Shown: positions 37,218 to 45,073 of the stretch, in pieces
How positions within the stretch are numbered: the first letter of the stretch is position 1
Layout of the letters: each line of letters opens with the position of its first letter
Assembly: GCA_046537875.1 (NCBI GenBank)
Contig: JBKHJZ010000002.1
Coordinates: 1-64,000, forward strand
Direction of reading: 5' to 3'
Source: JBKHJZ01 sp046537875
GTDB taxonomy: Bacteria > Actinomycetota > Acidimicrobiia > Acidimicrobiales > VFJN01
DNA length: 64,000 nucleotides
Position numbers and translations under genes: made by a program
Notes under the pieces: model-generated
Databases searched by the model: none
What the model was told of the DNA's origin: nothing
What the model saw: only the letters and a program-made list of their open reading frames with translations

Positions 37218-38111
37218 TCAGGCGGCGACGCCCAGGTCGTCGAGGACCCGCCGCACAGCCGTGCGGACCGCGTCGTCGAGCGGGGGGAGCGGCAGCCGGC
37301 ACGGCCCGGCCGGCAGCCCGAGCAGGCTCATCGCCGCCTTGGCGGCGCTGGTCTGCACCCAGGTGGCACCCGCCTCGATGCCGTACGACGCACCGAGGCG
37401 GGCGTTGACCTCGCGTGCGGTGCGGACATCTCCCTTGTCGAACGCGGCGATCATCTCGGCGAACTGGAGGCCCGCCCAGTGCGTCGCCACACCGACCACC
37501 CCGACCGCCCCGGCCGCCAGGAGGGACAACGTGAGGCTGTCGTCGCCCGAGTAGACGTCGAAGTCGTCGGGCGTCGCGGCGACGATGTGCGCCGCGTCGG
37601 CCGGCCGGCCGCGTGCGTCCTTGAGCCCGACGATCGTGTCGACCTCGTGGGCGAGCCGGACGATCACGTCCACCTCGATCGCACGCCCGGTCCGGGACGG
37701 CACGTCGTACACGACCACGGGCAGGTCGGTCGCCGCAGCCGCAGCCCGAAGGTGCGCTTCGATGCCGTTCTGCGGTGGCCGGTTGTAGTAGGGGCTCACC
37801 AGGAGCAGCCCGTCGACCCCGGTGGACGCGGCGCGACGGGCCAGCTCGATGGTGTGGCGGGTGTCGTTCGACCCGGCCCCGGCGAGCAGCGGCACGTCGA
37901 CCGCGCCGCGGACCGCCCGCCACAGCTCCACCTTTTCGTCGTCGGTCAGCGTCGGGGCCTCGCCGGTGGTGCCGGCGAGCACGAGGCCGTCGCTGCCGTG
38001 ATCGGTCAGCCACCGGGCCAGAGCCGCGGCTCCCTCGAGGTCGAGCGCCCCGTCGTCGTGGAACGGGGTGACCATGGCCGTCAGGACCTTGCCGAAGCGA
38101 GCGATGCCCAT
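37218..38111 (-). CDS. dapA: 4-hydroxy-tetrahydrodipicolinate synthase
   Basis: 297 residues. It condenses pyruvate with aspartate semialdehyde, first step of the lysine/DAP branch. The Schiff-base lysine is K164 (IVGLKDARG), the catalytic tyrosine Y135 (VVVYDVPSRTG), and the GTTGE loop is at 48-51. The ATG at 38111 follows AGGAGG at ideal spacing; the longer frame to 38441 is discarded because it is antisense-overlapped by the next gene on this strand. Confidence 0.95.
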   Translation of the reverse strand: MGIARFGKVLTAMVTPFHDDGALDLEGAAALARWLTDHGSDGLVLAGTTGEAPTLTDDEKVELWRAVRGAVDVPLLAGAGSNDTRHTIELARRAASTGVDGLLLVSPYYNRPPQNGIEAHLRAAAAATDLPVVVYDVPSRTGRAIEVDVIVRLAHEVDTIVGLKDARGRPADAAHIVAATPDDFDVYSGDDSLTLSLLAAGAVGVVGVATHWAGLQFAEMIAAFDKGDVRTAREVNARLGASYGIEAGATWVQTSAAKAAMSLLGLPAGPCRLPLPPLDDAVRTAVRRVLDDLGVAA

Positions 38112-38175
38112 CACGCGCCTCCTGGCGATGCGGGGCCGGCGGGGCCGACCGGTCGGGGAACGGTGCGGCGGCGCA

Positions 38176-38814
38176 TCACGACGCGGCCTCCGCGGTGCGG
38201 TCGAGCCCGAGGGTGACCAGAAGGTCCTCGTGCAGCTCGAACCAGACCGTGTGGTAGCTGCGCACGCCCGGCTTCGCGACGTGGTCGCCGTCCCCGGCGA
38301 GCGCGCGCTCCAGGGCGGCGTCGAGCTCTGCCCGGTAGGGCCGGTAGCGGCGGAGCGCCCCTGCGAGCTCGTCGCACAGCGGGACCACCCGCCGGTGGAC
38401 ATCGACCAGCTCCTCGAGCACGGCGGCGTCGTAGCGGGCATCGGTGTGGTCGTTGCGCACCAGCCGCCCGGCGATCGGACGCACCTGCCACCGGCTCGCC
38501 AGCTCGAGCACCGCAGGGTTGAGCTCGCGGAAGCGCCGGTACGCGGCCGCCACGAGGGGCCGCGCGCCGGAGACGTCGAGCTCTCGCCGCGCCAGCCGTG
38601 CGTGCTCCGCGCGGCCTGCCGGGGTGAGCGACCAGCCCGTCAGCGGGCCGCTCGCCCGGTGCTCGACGAGGCGCGACGAGGCGAGCTCGTCGAGGATCCG
38701 GAGCACGGTGACGTCGTCGATCCCGCTGCGTGCCGCCACCGTGCCGGGGTCGGCCACGCCGGCCACCCGCAGGCGGTGCAGCACCAGGAAGCGGGGGTCG
38801 GACCGGTGCACCAT
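38176..38814 (-). CDS. winged-helix DNA-binding protein of unknown role
   Basis: 212 residues. The first 75 residues form a MarR/PadR-like winged helix (LVLHRLRVAGVADPGTVAARSGIDDVTVLRILDEL, then a wing LVEHRASGPLTGWSLTPAG). The rest is helical (AAYRRFRELNPAVLELASRWQVRP) without a recognised ligand domain. TACCCT (38823-38828) lies 8 bases before the ATG, suggesting a nearly leaderless message. It precedes dapA by 64 bases but need not control it. Confidence 0.7.
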   Translation of the reverse strand: MVHRSDPRFLVLHRLRVAGVADPGTVAARSGIDDVTVLRILDELASSRLVEHRASGPLTGWSLTPAGRAEHARLARRELDVSGARPLVAAAYRRFRELNPAVLELASRWQVRPIAGRLVRNDHTDARYDAAVLEELVDVHRRVVPLCDELAGALRRYRPYRAELDAALERALAGDGDHVAKPGVRSYHTVWFELHEDLLVTLGLDRTAEAAS

Positions 38815-38886
38815 CGTCCCGCAGGGTACTACCGGGGACGTCGCCGGTGACCCCGGTTCGACGGGCCGGGGTGCCGACCGGGTCGG

Positions 38887-40014
38887 TCAGCTCGCGGTGT
38901 CGCTGGCCGCGAGCTGGAACATCGAGTACTCGTCGCCGGTGTCCGGGGTGTGCTCGAACTGGATGACGCCGAGCTCCTCGAAGCGCGACCGCAGCCAGCC
39001 GCCGTTGGCGTCGAGCAGACCCAGCTTCTTGCAGTTCGGGACGATCTTGGAGAACAGGAGCTGCTGGAAGCCCGCACGCTGGGGGGAGGCCATGATGAGC
39101 GGAAGCACCTCGTCGACGCGCAGGCCCATCCGGTCCCACACCTCCTGCTGCAGGAACCGGTCGCGCATGCGGACCGCGGCCTCGTAGGCGAACTCCTGGC
39201 GCTCGCGCATCTCGGCATCGCTCAGCTCGGCGTAGTACTCCTTGAGCGACAGCACGCCGAAGGCCACGTGGCGCGCTTCGTCGGCCATCACGTACCGGAT
39301 GAGCTGCTTGAGGAGCGGCTCGGTCGACAGCTGCTGCATGAAGCCGAAGGCGGCGAGCGCGAGGCCCTCCACCATGATCTGCATGCCCAGGTAGGTCATG
39401 TCCCACCGGCTGTCCCTGACGATGTCGTCGAGCAGCATCCGCAGGTGGGCGTTGATCGGGTAGTGGCCGGACAGCTTCTCGTCGAGGTACTTGGCGAACA
39501 CCTCGACGTGGCGGGCCTCGTCCATCACCTGGGTCGACGCGTAGTACTTGGCGTCGATCCACGGCACGGTCTCGACGATCTTCGCCGTGCAGATGAGCGC
39601 GCCCTGCTCGCCGTGCATGAACTGGCTCAGCGTCCAGTTCTGGTTCTCGATGCCGAGCTGGATCCATTCCTTCGGCCCGAACGTGGCGAACGGCGTGTCG
39701 GCGAGCGCCGCCTCGTCGATCCCCCCGGTGATGCCCCCCATGTTGGTCATCGCGTTGTTGAGGACCACGGCCTCCTGGTCGACGTCGGTGTCCCAGGGCA
39801 GGTCGGTCTGGCCGTTCCACTGCGACGTCTTGGCCTTCTCGTAGAGCTTGTTGAGGGCGGGGCGAGCGCCCTTCTCGTAGTCCCACGTGAAGATGGCGTC
39901 GGCGTTGTCGCTCACCGTGTGGACCAGCGCGTGCACGTCGGTGTTGGCGACCGACAGGGTCGCCGCGAGGTCGTCGGGACCGGTGCGGCCGGTCTGCTGT
40001 GCGTCGCTGGTCAT
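38887..40014 (-). CDS. ferritin-like di-iron protein
   Basis: 375 residues. Two EARH motifs (E166-H169 and E246-H249) plus E136 (HGEQGAL) and E217 (MVEGLAL) give the ligand set of a four-helix di-iron carboxylate protein of the R2/ferritin-like superfamily. Length and pattern resemble AurF-type oxygenases or R2-like proteins more than storage ferritins. Likely an O2-using oxygenase or desaturase; substrate unknown. Its ATG overlaps the stop of the upstream TetR gene (ATGA), so regulator and enzyme are co-translated. Confidence 0.8.
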   Translation of the reverse strand: MTSDAQQTGRTGPDDLAATLSVANTDVHALVHTVSDNADAIFTWDYEKGARPALNKLYEKAKTSQWNGQTDLPWDTDVDQEAVVLNNAMTNMGGITGGIDEAALADTPFATFGPKEWIQLGIENQNWTLSQFMHGEQGALICTAKIVETVPWIDAKYYASTQVMDEARHVEVFAKYLDEKLSGHYPINAHLRMLLDDIVRDSRWDMTYLGMQIMVEGLALAAFGFMQQLSTEPLLKQLIRYVMADEARHVAFGVLSLKEYYAELSDAEMRERQEFAYEAAVRMRDRFLQQEVWDRMGLRVDEVLPLIMASPQRAGFQQLLFSKIVPNCKKLGLLDANGGWLRSRFEELGVIQFEHTPDTGDEYSMFQLAASDTAS

Positions 40015-40706
40015 GGCTCCTCCTCGGGGGATCGGTGATCGGTGGCGGGCGAGGCGCCGCAGGGCGCCGTGGCGGCCAGGCGCCGGAGCCCCGGAACCAG
40101 GTAGGTCCGGACGAGGCGCTCGATCGACGCCGGCCGGCGGGGATCGACCGACGGCGACGGCGTCCCCGCGTAGCTGACCACCACCCGCGTCAGCCAGTCG
40201 GCGGCGGGGGCGACCGCATGGTCGGGCAGGAACCTCGCCAGGTGGGGCCGGCTGAGGACGACCGCCACGGCGATGACACCGTCGAGCCGGTCGAACGCGA
40301 AGTGGGGCATGATCGCCGAGGGTTCCCGCTCCAGAAGCGTGCGGAGCGCCGGGTGGTCGACCACCAGGCTGAGCACGGCCGTGAGGCCGGTGGTGAGCAG
40401 GTCCTCGAGCGAGTCGCAGGCGGCGAGATCGGCGTCGATGTCGTGGAGCAACCGGCCCGCCTCGTGCCTGAGGACCACGTCGACCAGCCGGTCCTTGCCC
40501 CCGGGAAAAGCGCGGTAGGCGGTCGCCCGACCCACCCCGGCCTCACGGGCGATGTCGTCGAGCGTGGTCTTGCGCAGCCCCCACCGGCCGATGCAGCGGA
40601 CCGCGGCGTCGACGAGGCGGCGCTCGAGCGGGCCGGCGTCGAGCCACGTGGCCGCCCACCCGGCGGGCGCAGTTCCCGCCTGGCGTGTGCCAGAGGTCAC
40701 GCTCAT
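40011..40706 (-). CDS. TetR family regulator coupled to the di-iron protein
   Basis: 231 residues. N-terminal TetR helix-turn-helix (LVDAAVRCIGRWGLRKTTLDDIAREAGVGRATAYRAFPGG) and a helical ligand domain with a late Pro/Ser-rich tail. The ATG at 40706 is preferred because the alternative ATG at 40724 lies in the middle of an inverted repeat that looks like its own operator. The 3' end overlaps the di-iron protein start by 4 bases. Confidence 0.85.
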   Translation of the reverse strand: MSVTSGTRQAGTAPAGWAATWLDAGPLERRLVDAAVRCIGRWGLRKTTLDDIAREAGVGRATAYRAFPGGKDRLVDVVLRHEAGRLLHDIDADLAACDSLEDLLTTGLTAVLSLVVDHPALRTLLEREPSAIMPHFAFDRLDGVIAVAVVLSRPHLARFLPDHAVAPAADWLTRVVVSYAGTPSPSVDPRRPASIERLVRTYLVPGLRRLAATAPCGASPATDHRSPEEEP

Positions 40707-40709
40707 GCC

Positions 40710-40736
40710 TGAGACAGTACGCATGGATTCGTCTCA
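40710..40736. promoter_or_regulatory. TetR operator-like inverted repeat
   Basis: TGAGAC and GTCTCA arms separated by 15 bases, immediately upstream of the TetR-di-iron gene pair. Half-sites of this form are common for TetR regulators. Confidence 0.55.
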
Positions 40737-40793
40737 TCGTCCACATGCTCTTGCGAGCGGGCCGCCGCGAGTGGCCCGGGTCAGCGGCCCGGG

Positions 40794-41372
40794 TCAGCGG
40801 GACGTGTCGATCACGCCCGGGAGCAGCTGGTCTCGGACCAGCCGGCGCACGGCCACGGGGTCGTCGAGGTCCCAGAAGCCCGCGGCCCCGGCGAACGACA
40901 GGGCCATTCGGGCAAGGAGGTCCGCCGCCTCGCCCACCTCGACCCCCGGCCGCAGCGGGACCTCGCGGAGCAGGGCGGCTAGCTCGTCCCGCAGCAGCCC
41001 GGCGACGATCGGCACCGCCCGGGCCAGCGGGGGCACGATCTGCCCGGCATCGTTCACGAGTGCGCCCTGGAGCACCGTGTTCTCCGCCACCCGGCGGTGA
41101 GCGGCGAGCAGCCACCCCTCCAGCAACGCAGCCGCGTCGCGGACCTCACCGAGGTCCGCCCGCAGCCGCTCGAAGAACTCGCCCACCCCGCGGGTGATGG
41201 CGGCGCCGACGACCTCGTCACGCCCGCCGGGGAACGAGCGGTACACCGTGGCACGGGCCACCCCCGCCTCCCGCGCGACCGCCTCCAGGGTGATCGTGCC
41301 GACGCCGTCGCGGGCCATGCAGGCGTAGGCCGCCGTCACGATGCGGTCGCGGGTGAAGGCACCGTCGGCCAC
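40794..41372 (-). CDS. TetR family regulator
   Basis: 192 residues. Helix-turn-helix close to that of the neighbour (IVTAAYACMARDGVGTITLEAVAREAGVARATVYRSFPGG), different ligand domain. GTG start with GAGGAG upstream. It lies about 88 bases upstream of the first TetR gene in the same direction; the pair may be an old duplication. Target unknown. Confidence 0.85.
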   Translation of the reverse strand: MADGAFTRDRIVTAAYACMARDGVGTITLEAVAREAGVARATVYRSFPGGRDEVVGAAITRGVGEFFERLRADLGEVRDAAALLEGWLLAAHRRVAENTVLQGALVNDAGQIVPPLARAVPIVAGLLRDELAALLREVPLRPGVEVGEAADLLARMALSFAGAAGFWDLDDPVAVRRLVRDQLLPGVIDTSR

Positions 41373-41435
41373 GCCCGCTCCTCACACGGTCCCGTACGGC
41401 TCGGCGTCCACGTCCAGGCCCATCCGCTCGGCCTC

Positions 41436-42245
41436 TCACCCGCCCTGGCGGAGCAGCTCGTCCAGCTCGCGGTCGAGGTCGTCGGCCGCAGCGCCCCGGT
41501 CGACGTGGCGCCGCCGGACGACGTTGCGCAACACGAGCGGGTACCCGATCACCGCGATCGCCGAGAAGATGAACCACTGCACCGCGTACCCCAGATGCGG
41601 GCCCTCCGAGAGGTCGGCCCCGGGCACCGGCCGGATGATCCCCGCGGTGCCCGCCGCGGGCTCGCCGGCCGCCTGCTCGCCGGCCCCCGGCTCCGGCGGC
41701 GTGGACGACTCGGCGCGCAGGACGACCGGCAGCGTCCCCTCCCCGTCGAGCAGGGGTGCCAGGTCGCGCGGGGCCGTGCCGTCCAGCTTGCCCGGGTCGA
41801 CCACGGGGCCGGTGACCCTGACCTCGCCCTCGGGTGGTGGTGGATCGTCGACCTGCCCGTCGGCGCCGAACCCCACGAATCCCCGGATGACGCCGACCCG
41901 GGCGCCACCGAGATCCAGCGGGGTCACCAGCCAGGCCCCGGCCACGCCGTCCTGGGTCCGGTTCCGCACCTCGACGGTGCCGGCGGGGTCGTAGGTACCG
42001 GCGGCCGTCACCGTGCGGAAGCGCGCCCGGTCGACCTCGGCCTGCTCCGATGCGGGCGCCACGAGGTCCTCGACCGGCACGGCGGGTTGCTCCTCCCGGG
42101 CCTCGATCACGTCGTTGCGGTCGCGACGCTGGTCGAGCCGGTCGAGCTGCCAGAACCCCAGGTTGACCATGGCGACCACCAGCACGAGCACCAGCGCGTG
42201 CGACAGCAGCCACAGCGGGCGGAGCAGGAAGCGCGCGGATGCCAC
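41436..42245 (-). CDS. SURF1-like cytochrome oxidase assembly protein
   Basis: 269 residues. N-terminal membrane helix (LLSHALVLVLVVAMVNLGFWQLDRL, with the GFWQLDR family mark), an outer SURF1 domain (VRNRTQDGVAGAWLVTPL, VIRGFVGFG) and a C-terminal helix (GYAVQWFIFSAIAVIGYPLV, with the YAVQWF mark). It helps haem a insertion into cytochrome c oxidase. A 30-residue Pro/Glu/Gly/Ala insert near residue 185 is unusual. TAGCCT (42252-42257) lies 6 bases before the GTG start. Confidence 0.88.
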   Translation of the reverse strand: MASARFLLRPLWLLSHALVLVLVVAMVNLGFWQLDRLDQRRDRNDVIEAREEQPAVPVEDLVAPASEQAEVDRARFRTVTAAGTYDPAGTVEVRNRTQDGVAGAWLVTPLDLGGARVGVIRGFVGFGADGQVDDPPPPEGEVRVTGPVVDPGKLDGTAPRDLAPLLDGEGTLPVVLRAESSTPPEPGAGEQAAGEPAAGTAGIIRPVPGADLSEGPHLGYAVQWFIFSAIAVIGYPLVLRNVVRRRHVDRGAAADDLDRELDELLRQGG

Positions 42246-42251
42246 CCCGCC

Positions 42252-42257
42252 AGGCTA
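42252..42257 (-). promoter_or_regulatory. leaderless -10 element of the SURF1 gene
   Basis: TAGCCT on the minus strand, 6 bases before GTG 42245. Confidence 0.45.
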
Positions 42258-42307
42258 CGGCGGCGGCCCGACCCCGGGACCACCCGGATCCGGCCGCCGC
42301 CCGATCC

Positions 42308-43939
42308 TCAGGTCGTCGGCAGCTGGTGGTCGGCGAAGCGCTCCCGCAGGTCCTTCTTCGAGAACTTGCCGACCGACGTCTTGGGAATCTCGTCGACGAA
42401 GACCACGTCGTCGGGCAGCCACCACTTGGCCACCCGCCCGTCGAGGAAGTCCACGATCTCGTCCCTCGTCGCCGACTGGCCTTCGGCCGGCACCACGACG
42501 GCGAGGGGACGCTCGCCCCACTTCGGGTGCGACAGGGCGATGACCGCCGCCTCGGCCACCTTGGGGTGCGCCATGATCTCGTTCTCGAGCTCGACCGAGC
42601 TGATCCACTCGCCGCCCGACTTGATCACGTCCTTCGTGCGGTCACGCAGGCGGATGTACCCGTGGCGGTCGATCGTGGCGACGTCGCCGGTCTTCAGCCA
42701 GCCGTCCTCGGTGAACGACTCCGGCGAGCGATCGTCGTTGTAGTAGGCGGACGCGATCCACGGGCCCCGCACCTGCAGCTCTCCCGAGGACTCGCCGTCC
42801 CACGGCTGCTCCTTGCCGGTCACCTGGTCGGCGATCCGGGCCTCGACCCCGAGCAGCGGCTGCCCGACGGTGGTCCGCAGGTCGGCCTTGCCCTCGTCGT
42901 CGAGCTGCGCGGCCAGCGTCGACTTGATCTGGCCCGACGAGGCCACCGGCGAGGTCTCGGTCATCCCCCAGGCCTGCATGATCGGCAGGCCGACCTTCTC
43001 GCGGTACGCCTCTGACAGGGCGCGCGGGACCGCGGAGCCGCCGCACGGGATGGCCCGGAGGCTCGACACGTCCCGGCCCTCGAGCTCCGGCAGCACGCCC
43101 ATCCAGATGGTCGGCACCCCCGCCGCCACCGTGACCCGCTCCGACTCGATCAGCGACGCCAGGCCCTTCGGCGACAGGTCGGGCCCCGGCATGACCAGGT
43201 CGGCACCGCACGCGACCGCCGCGTGGGCCAGCCCCCAGGCGTTGGCGTGGAACATCGGGACCACGGGCAGCACCCGGTCGGACTCCACCGGGCCGAGCCC
43301 GCCGGCCGTGAGCACGCCCATCGTGTGCAGGAACGTCGACCGGTGCGAGTAGACGACACCCTTCGGGTTGCCCGTGGTGCCGCTCGTGTAGCACATCGAC
43401 GCCGCCCGGTTCTCGTCCTCGACCCGGAAGTCCACCGGCGTCGCGCCGGCGAGGAGCTCCTCGTAGTCGTGCACCTCCTTGCCGGCCGGGGCGTCCGGCA
43501 CCTCGCCCGACCCGTCGTCCATGATCACCACGTGGCGCACGGTCTTGAACTGGTCGAGCAGCGGCCACATCGGCGCGGCGAGCGTCCGGTCGACGAAGAT
43601 CACCTCGTCCTCGGCATGGTTCGCCACATAGGCCAGCTGCTGCGGGAAGAGCCGGATGTTGAGCGCGTGGAGCACGCGCCCGGTGCACGGCGCCGCGAAG
43701 TACAGCTCGAGGTGGCGGGCGCTGTTCCAGCCGAACGTCGCCACCCGGCCGTCGTCGGTGACGCCCAGCCGGTCGAGCACGCCTCCGAGCCGTCGCGTCC
43801 GCGTGGCCCAGTCGCCGTAGGTCACCCACTGCTTGCCTGCGGCGGTGACCGTGACCACACCCTTGTCGAAGTACAGCCGCTCGGCCCGCGCATGCAGGTG
43901 CGGGAGGGTGAGCGGGTAGTCCTGCATGAGCCCTTGCAT
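42308..43939 (-). CDS. fatty-acyl-CoA synthetase (FadD-like)
   Basis: 543 residues, class I adenylate-forming enzyme. Seen are the AMP-binding CYTSGTTGNPKGVVYSH loop, the A5 motif MQAWGMTETSP, GWLKTGDVA and the C-terminal catalytic lysine region PKTSVGKFSKKDLRE. It activates a medium- or long-chain acid to its CoA thioester. The ATG at 43939 follows AGGGGG; a possible -10 (TACGCT, 43973-43978) lies upstream. Chain-length preference cannot be read. Confidence 0.88.
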   Translation of the reverse strand: MQGLMQDYPLTLPHLHARAERLYFDKGVVTVTAAGKQWVTYGDWATRTRRLGGVLDRLGVTDDGRVATFGWNSARHLELYFAAPCTGRVLHALNIRLFPQQLAYVANHAEDEVIFVDRTLAAPMWPLLDQFKTVRHVVIMDDGSGEVPDAPAGKEVHDYEELLAGATPVDFRVEDENRAASMCYTSGTTGNPKGVVYSHRSTFLHTMGVLTAGGLGPVESDRVLPVVPMFHANAWGLAHAAVACGADLVMPGPDLSPKGLASLIESERVTVAAGVPTIWMGVLPELEGRDVSSLRAIPCGGSAVPRALSEAYREKVGLPIMQAWGMTETSPVASSGQIKSTLAAQLDDEGKADLRTTVGQPLLGVEARIADQVTGKEQPWDGESSGELQVRGPWIASAYYNDDRSPESFTEDGWLKTGDVATIDRHGYIRLRDRTKDVIKSGGEWISSVELENEIMAHPKVAEAAVIALSHPKWGERPLAVVVPAEGQSATRDEIVDFLDGRVAKWWLPDDVVFVDEIPKTSVGKFSKKDLRERFADHQLPTT

Positions 43940-44205
43940 CGGTCCCCCTGTCGGCTGCTCGCGGTCACCCCCAGCGTAGGCCGGATCCGGGCAGCGGTCG
44001 CCTCCGCCGCTGTCACGCAGCCCGCCCGAGGGCGCGACCGACCCCGGCGGCGCCTCCGGCGCCATCGGCCCGGGCGCCCTGCCTCTATGCTCTGCCGATC
44101 GGCGGGGTCGCCAGCGCGCGCCCGGCAGATCGGTCCGTGCAGGCAACGGGCCCAGCCGGACCATCGCCGCCGACGAGCGACACCCAGCCCCCACGACCTC
44201 GCGCC

Positions 44206-44949
44206 ATGAGCTCCGACCCGATCGAGACCCAGACGCCGGCCCGGCCTCGTCCCTCCCGCCGGGCCGTGACCCTCGTCGCCATGCCGCTCGTGGCGCTGGT
44301 GGTGCTCTCGAACGTGGGCGACGCGCTGGCCCCGTCGCTGGTCGATCGCCATCCCGCGTGGCTCATCGCCCTCAACGCGCGCAACCGCAACCTGGCGCTG
44401 GTCACCAACTCGCTCGACGCCCCCACCTACTACATCGTCGCCACGCTTCGGCTGCTCGCGAGCGACCCTCTCTTCTTCCTGCTCGGCTACTGGTACGGCG
44501 ACACCGCCGTGCGGTGGATGGAGCGGCGCACCCGCACCTGGGGCCAGCTGCTGCGCCAGCTCGAGCGGGGGTTCGGCAAGGCCGCGTACCCGCTGATCTT
44601 CCTCGCGCCGAACAACCCCATCTGCCTGTTCGCGGGGGCCGCCGGCATGCCGCTGCGGGCCTTCTTCGCTGTCAACCTCGCCGGCACGCTGGTGCGGCTC
44701 TACGTGATCCGCCGCTTCGGCGAGGCGTTCGAGGCGCCGATCGACGACGTGGTCGGCTGGATCGCCGACAACCGGATCCCGCTGCTGGTGGTGACCATCA
44801 CGATCGTCCTGGTGTCCCTGGCGCTCGAGGCGCGGCGGGGCGAGACCGAGGTGACCTCGCTCGCCCATCTCGACGACGAGCTGGAGGACGTCGACCGCGA
44901 GATCCACGAGGGCCCGGCCGACGCCCCGGCGGACGACCGCGACGCCTGA
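44206..44949 (+). CDS. DedA/SNARE-associated family membrane protein
   Basis: 247 residues. Several membrane helices (VAMPLVALVVLSNVGDAL; SDPLFFLLGYWYGDTAVRW; FLAPNNPICLFAGAAGMPL; IPLLVVTITIVLVSLAL) with the GYWYG and P-rich loop typical of DedA-like lipid scramblase/flippase proteins, and an acidic cytoplasmic tail. A GTG at 44137 would add 23 disordered residues; ATG 44206 is preferred. A TATGCT -10 element lies at 44086-44091. It is divergent from the acyl-CoA synthetase. Confidence 0.75.
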   Translation: MSSDPIETQTPARPRPSRRAVTLVAMPLVALVVLSNVGDALAPSLVDRHPAWLIALNARNRNLALVTNSLDAPTYYIVATLRLLASDPLFFLLGYWYGDTAVRWMERRTRTWGQLLRQLERGFGKAAYPLIFLAPNNPICLFAGAAGMPLRAFFAVNLAGTLVRLYVIRRFGEAFEAPIDDVVGWIADNRIPLLVVTITIVLVSLALEARRGETEVTSLAHLDDELEDVDREIHEGPADAPADDRDA

Positions 44950-44974
44950 CGGGGCACGCCGGACGGCGTCCCCG
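44950..44974 (+). terminator. hairpin after the DedA-like gene
   Basis: CGGGG and CCCCG arms with an inner CGCC/GGCG stem, directly after the stop codon at 44947-44949. No T-run, as usual for high-GC genomes. Confidence 0.45.
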
Positions 44975-45073
44975 GGCCCGGCGAGCGGGAGGCGCAGCCC
45001 GAGCGCCGCGATGGGACCGCCCCGGCACGGCCCCCGCACGGCCCCCGGGACCGCCCTCCCGACCCGCCGGGGC

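Noticed and set aside
44137..44205. GTG start extension of the DedA-like protein
   Set aside because: Adds only a disordered Pro/Ser stretch; ATG 44206 is the simpler start, although the GTG cannot be excluded.
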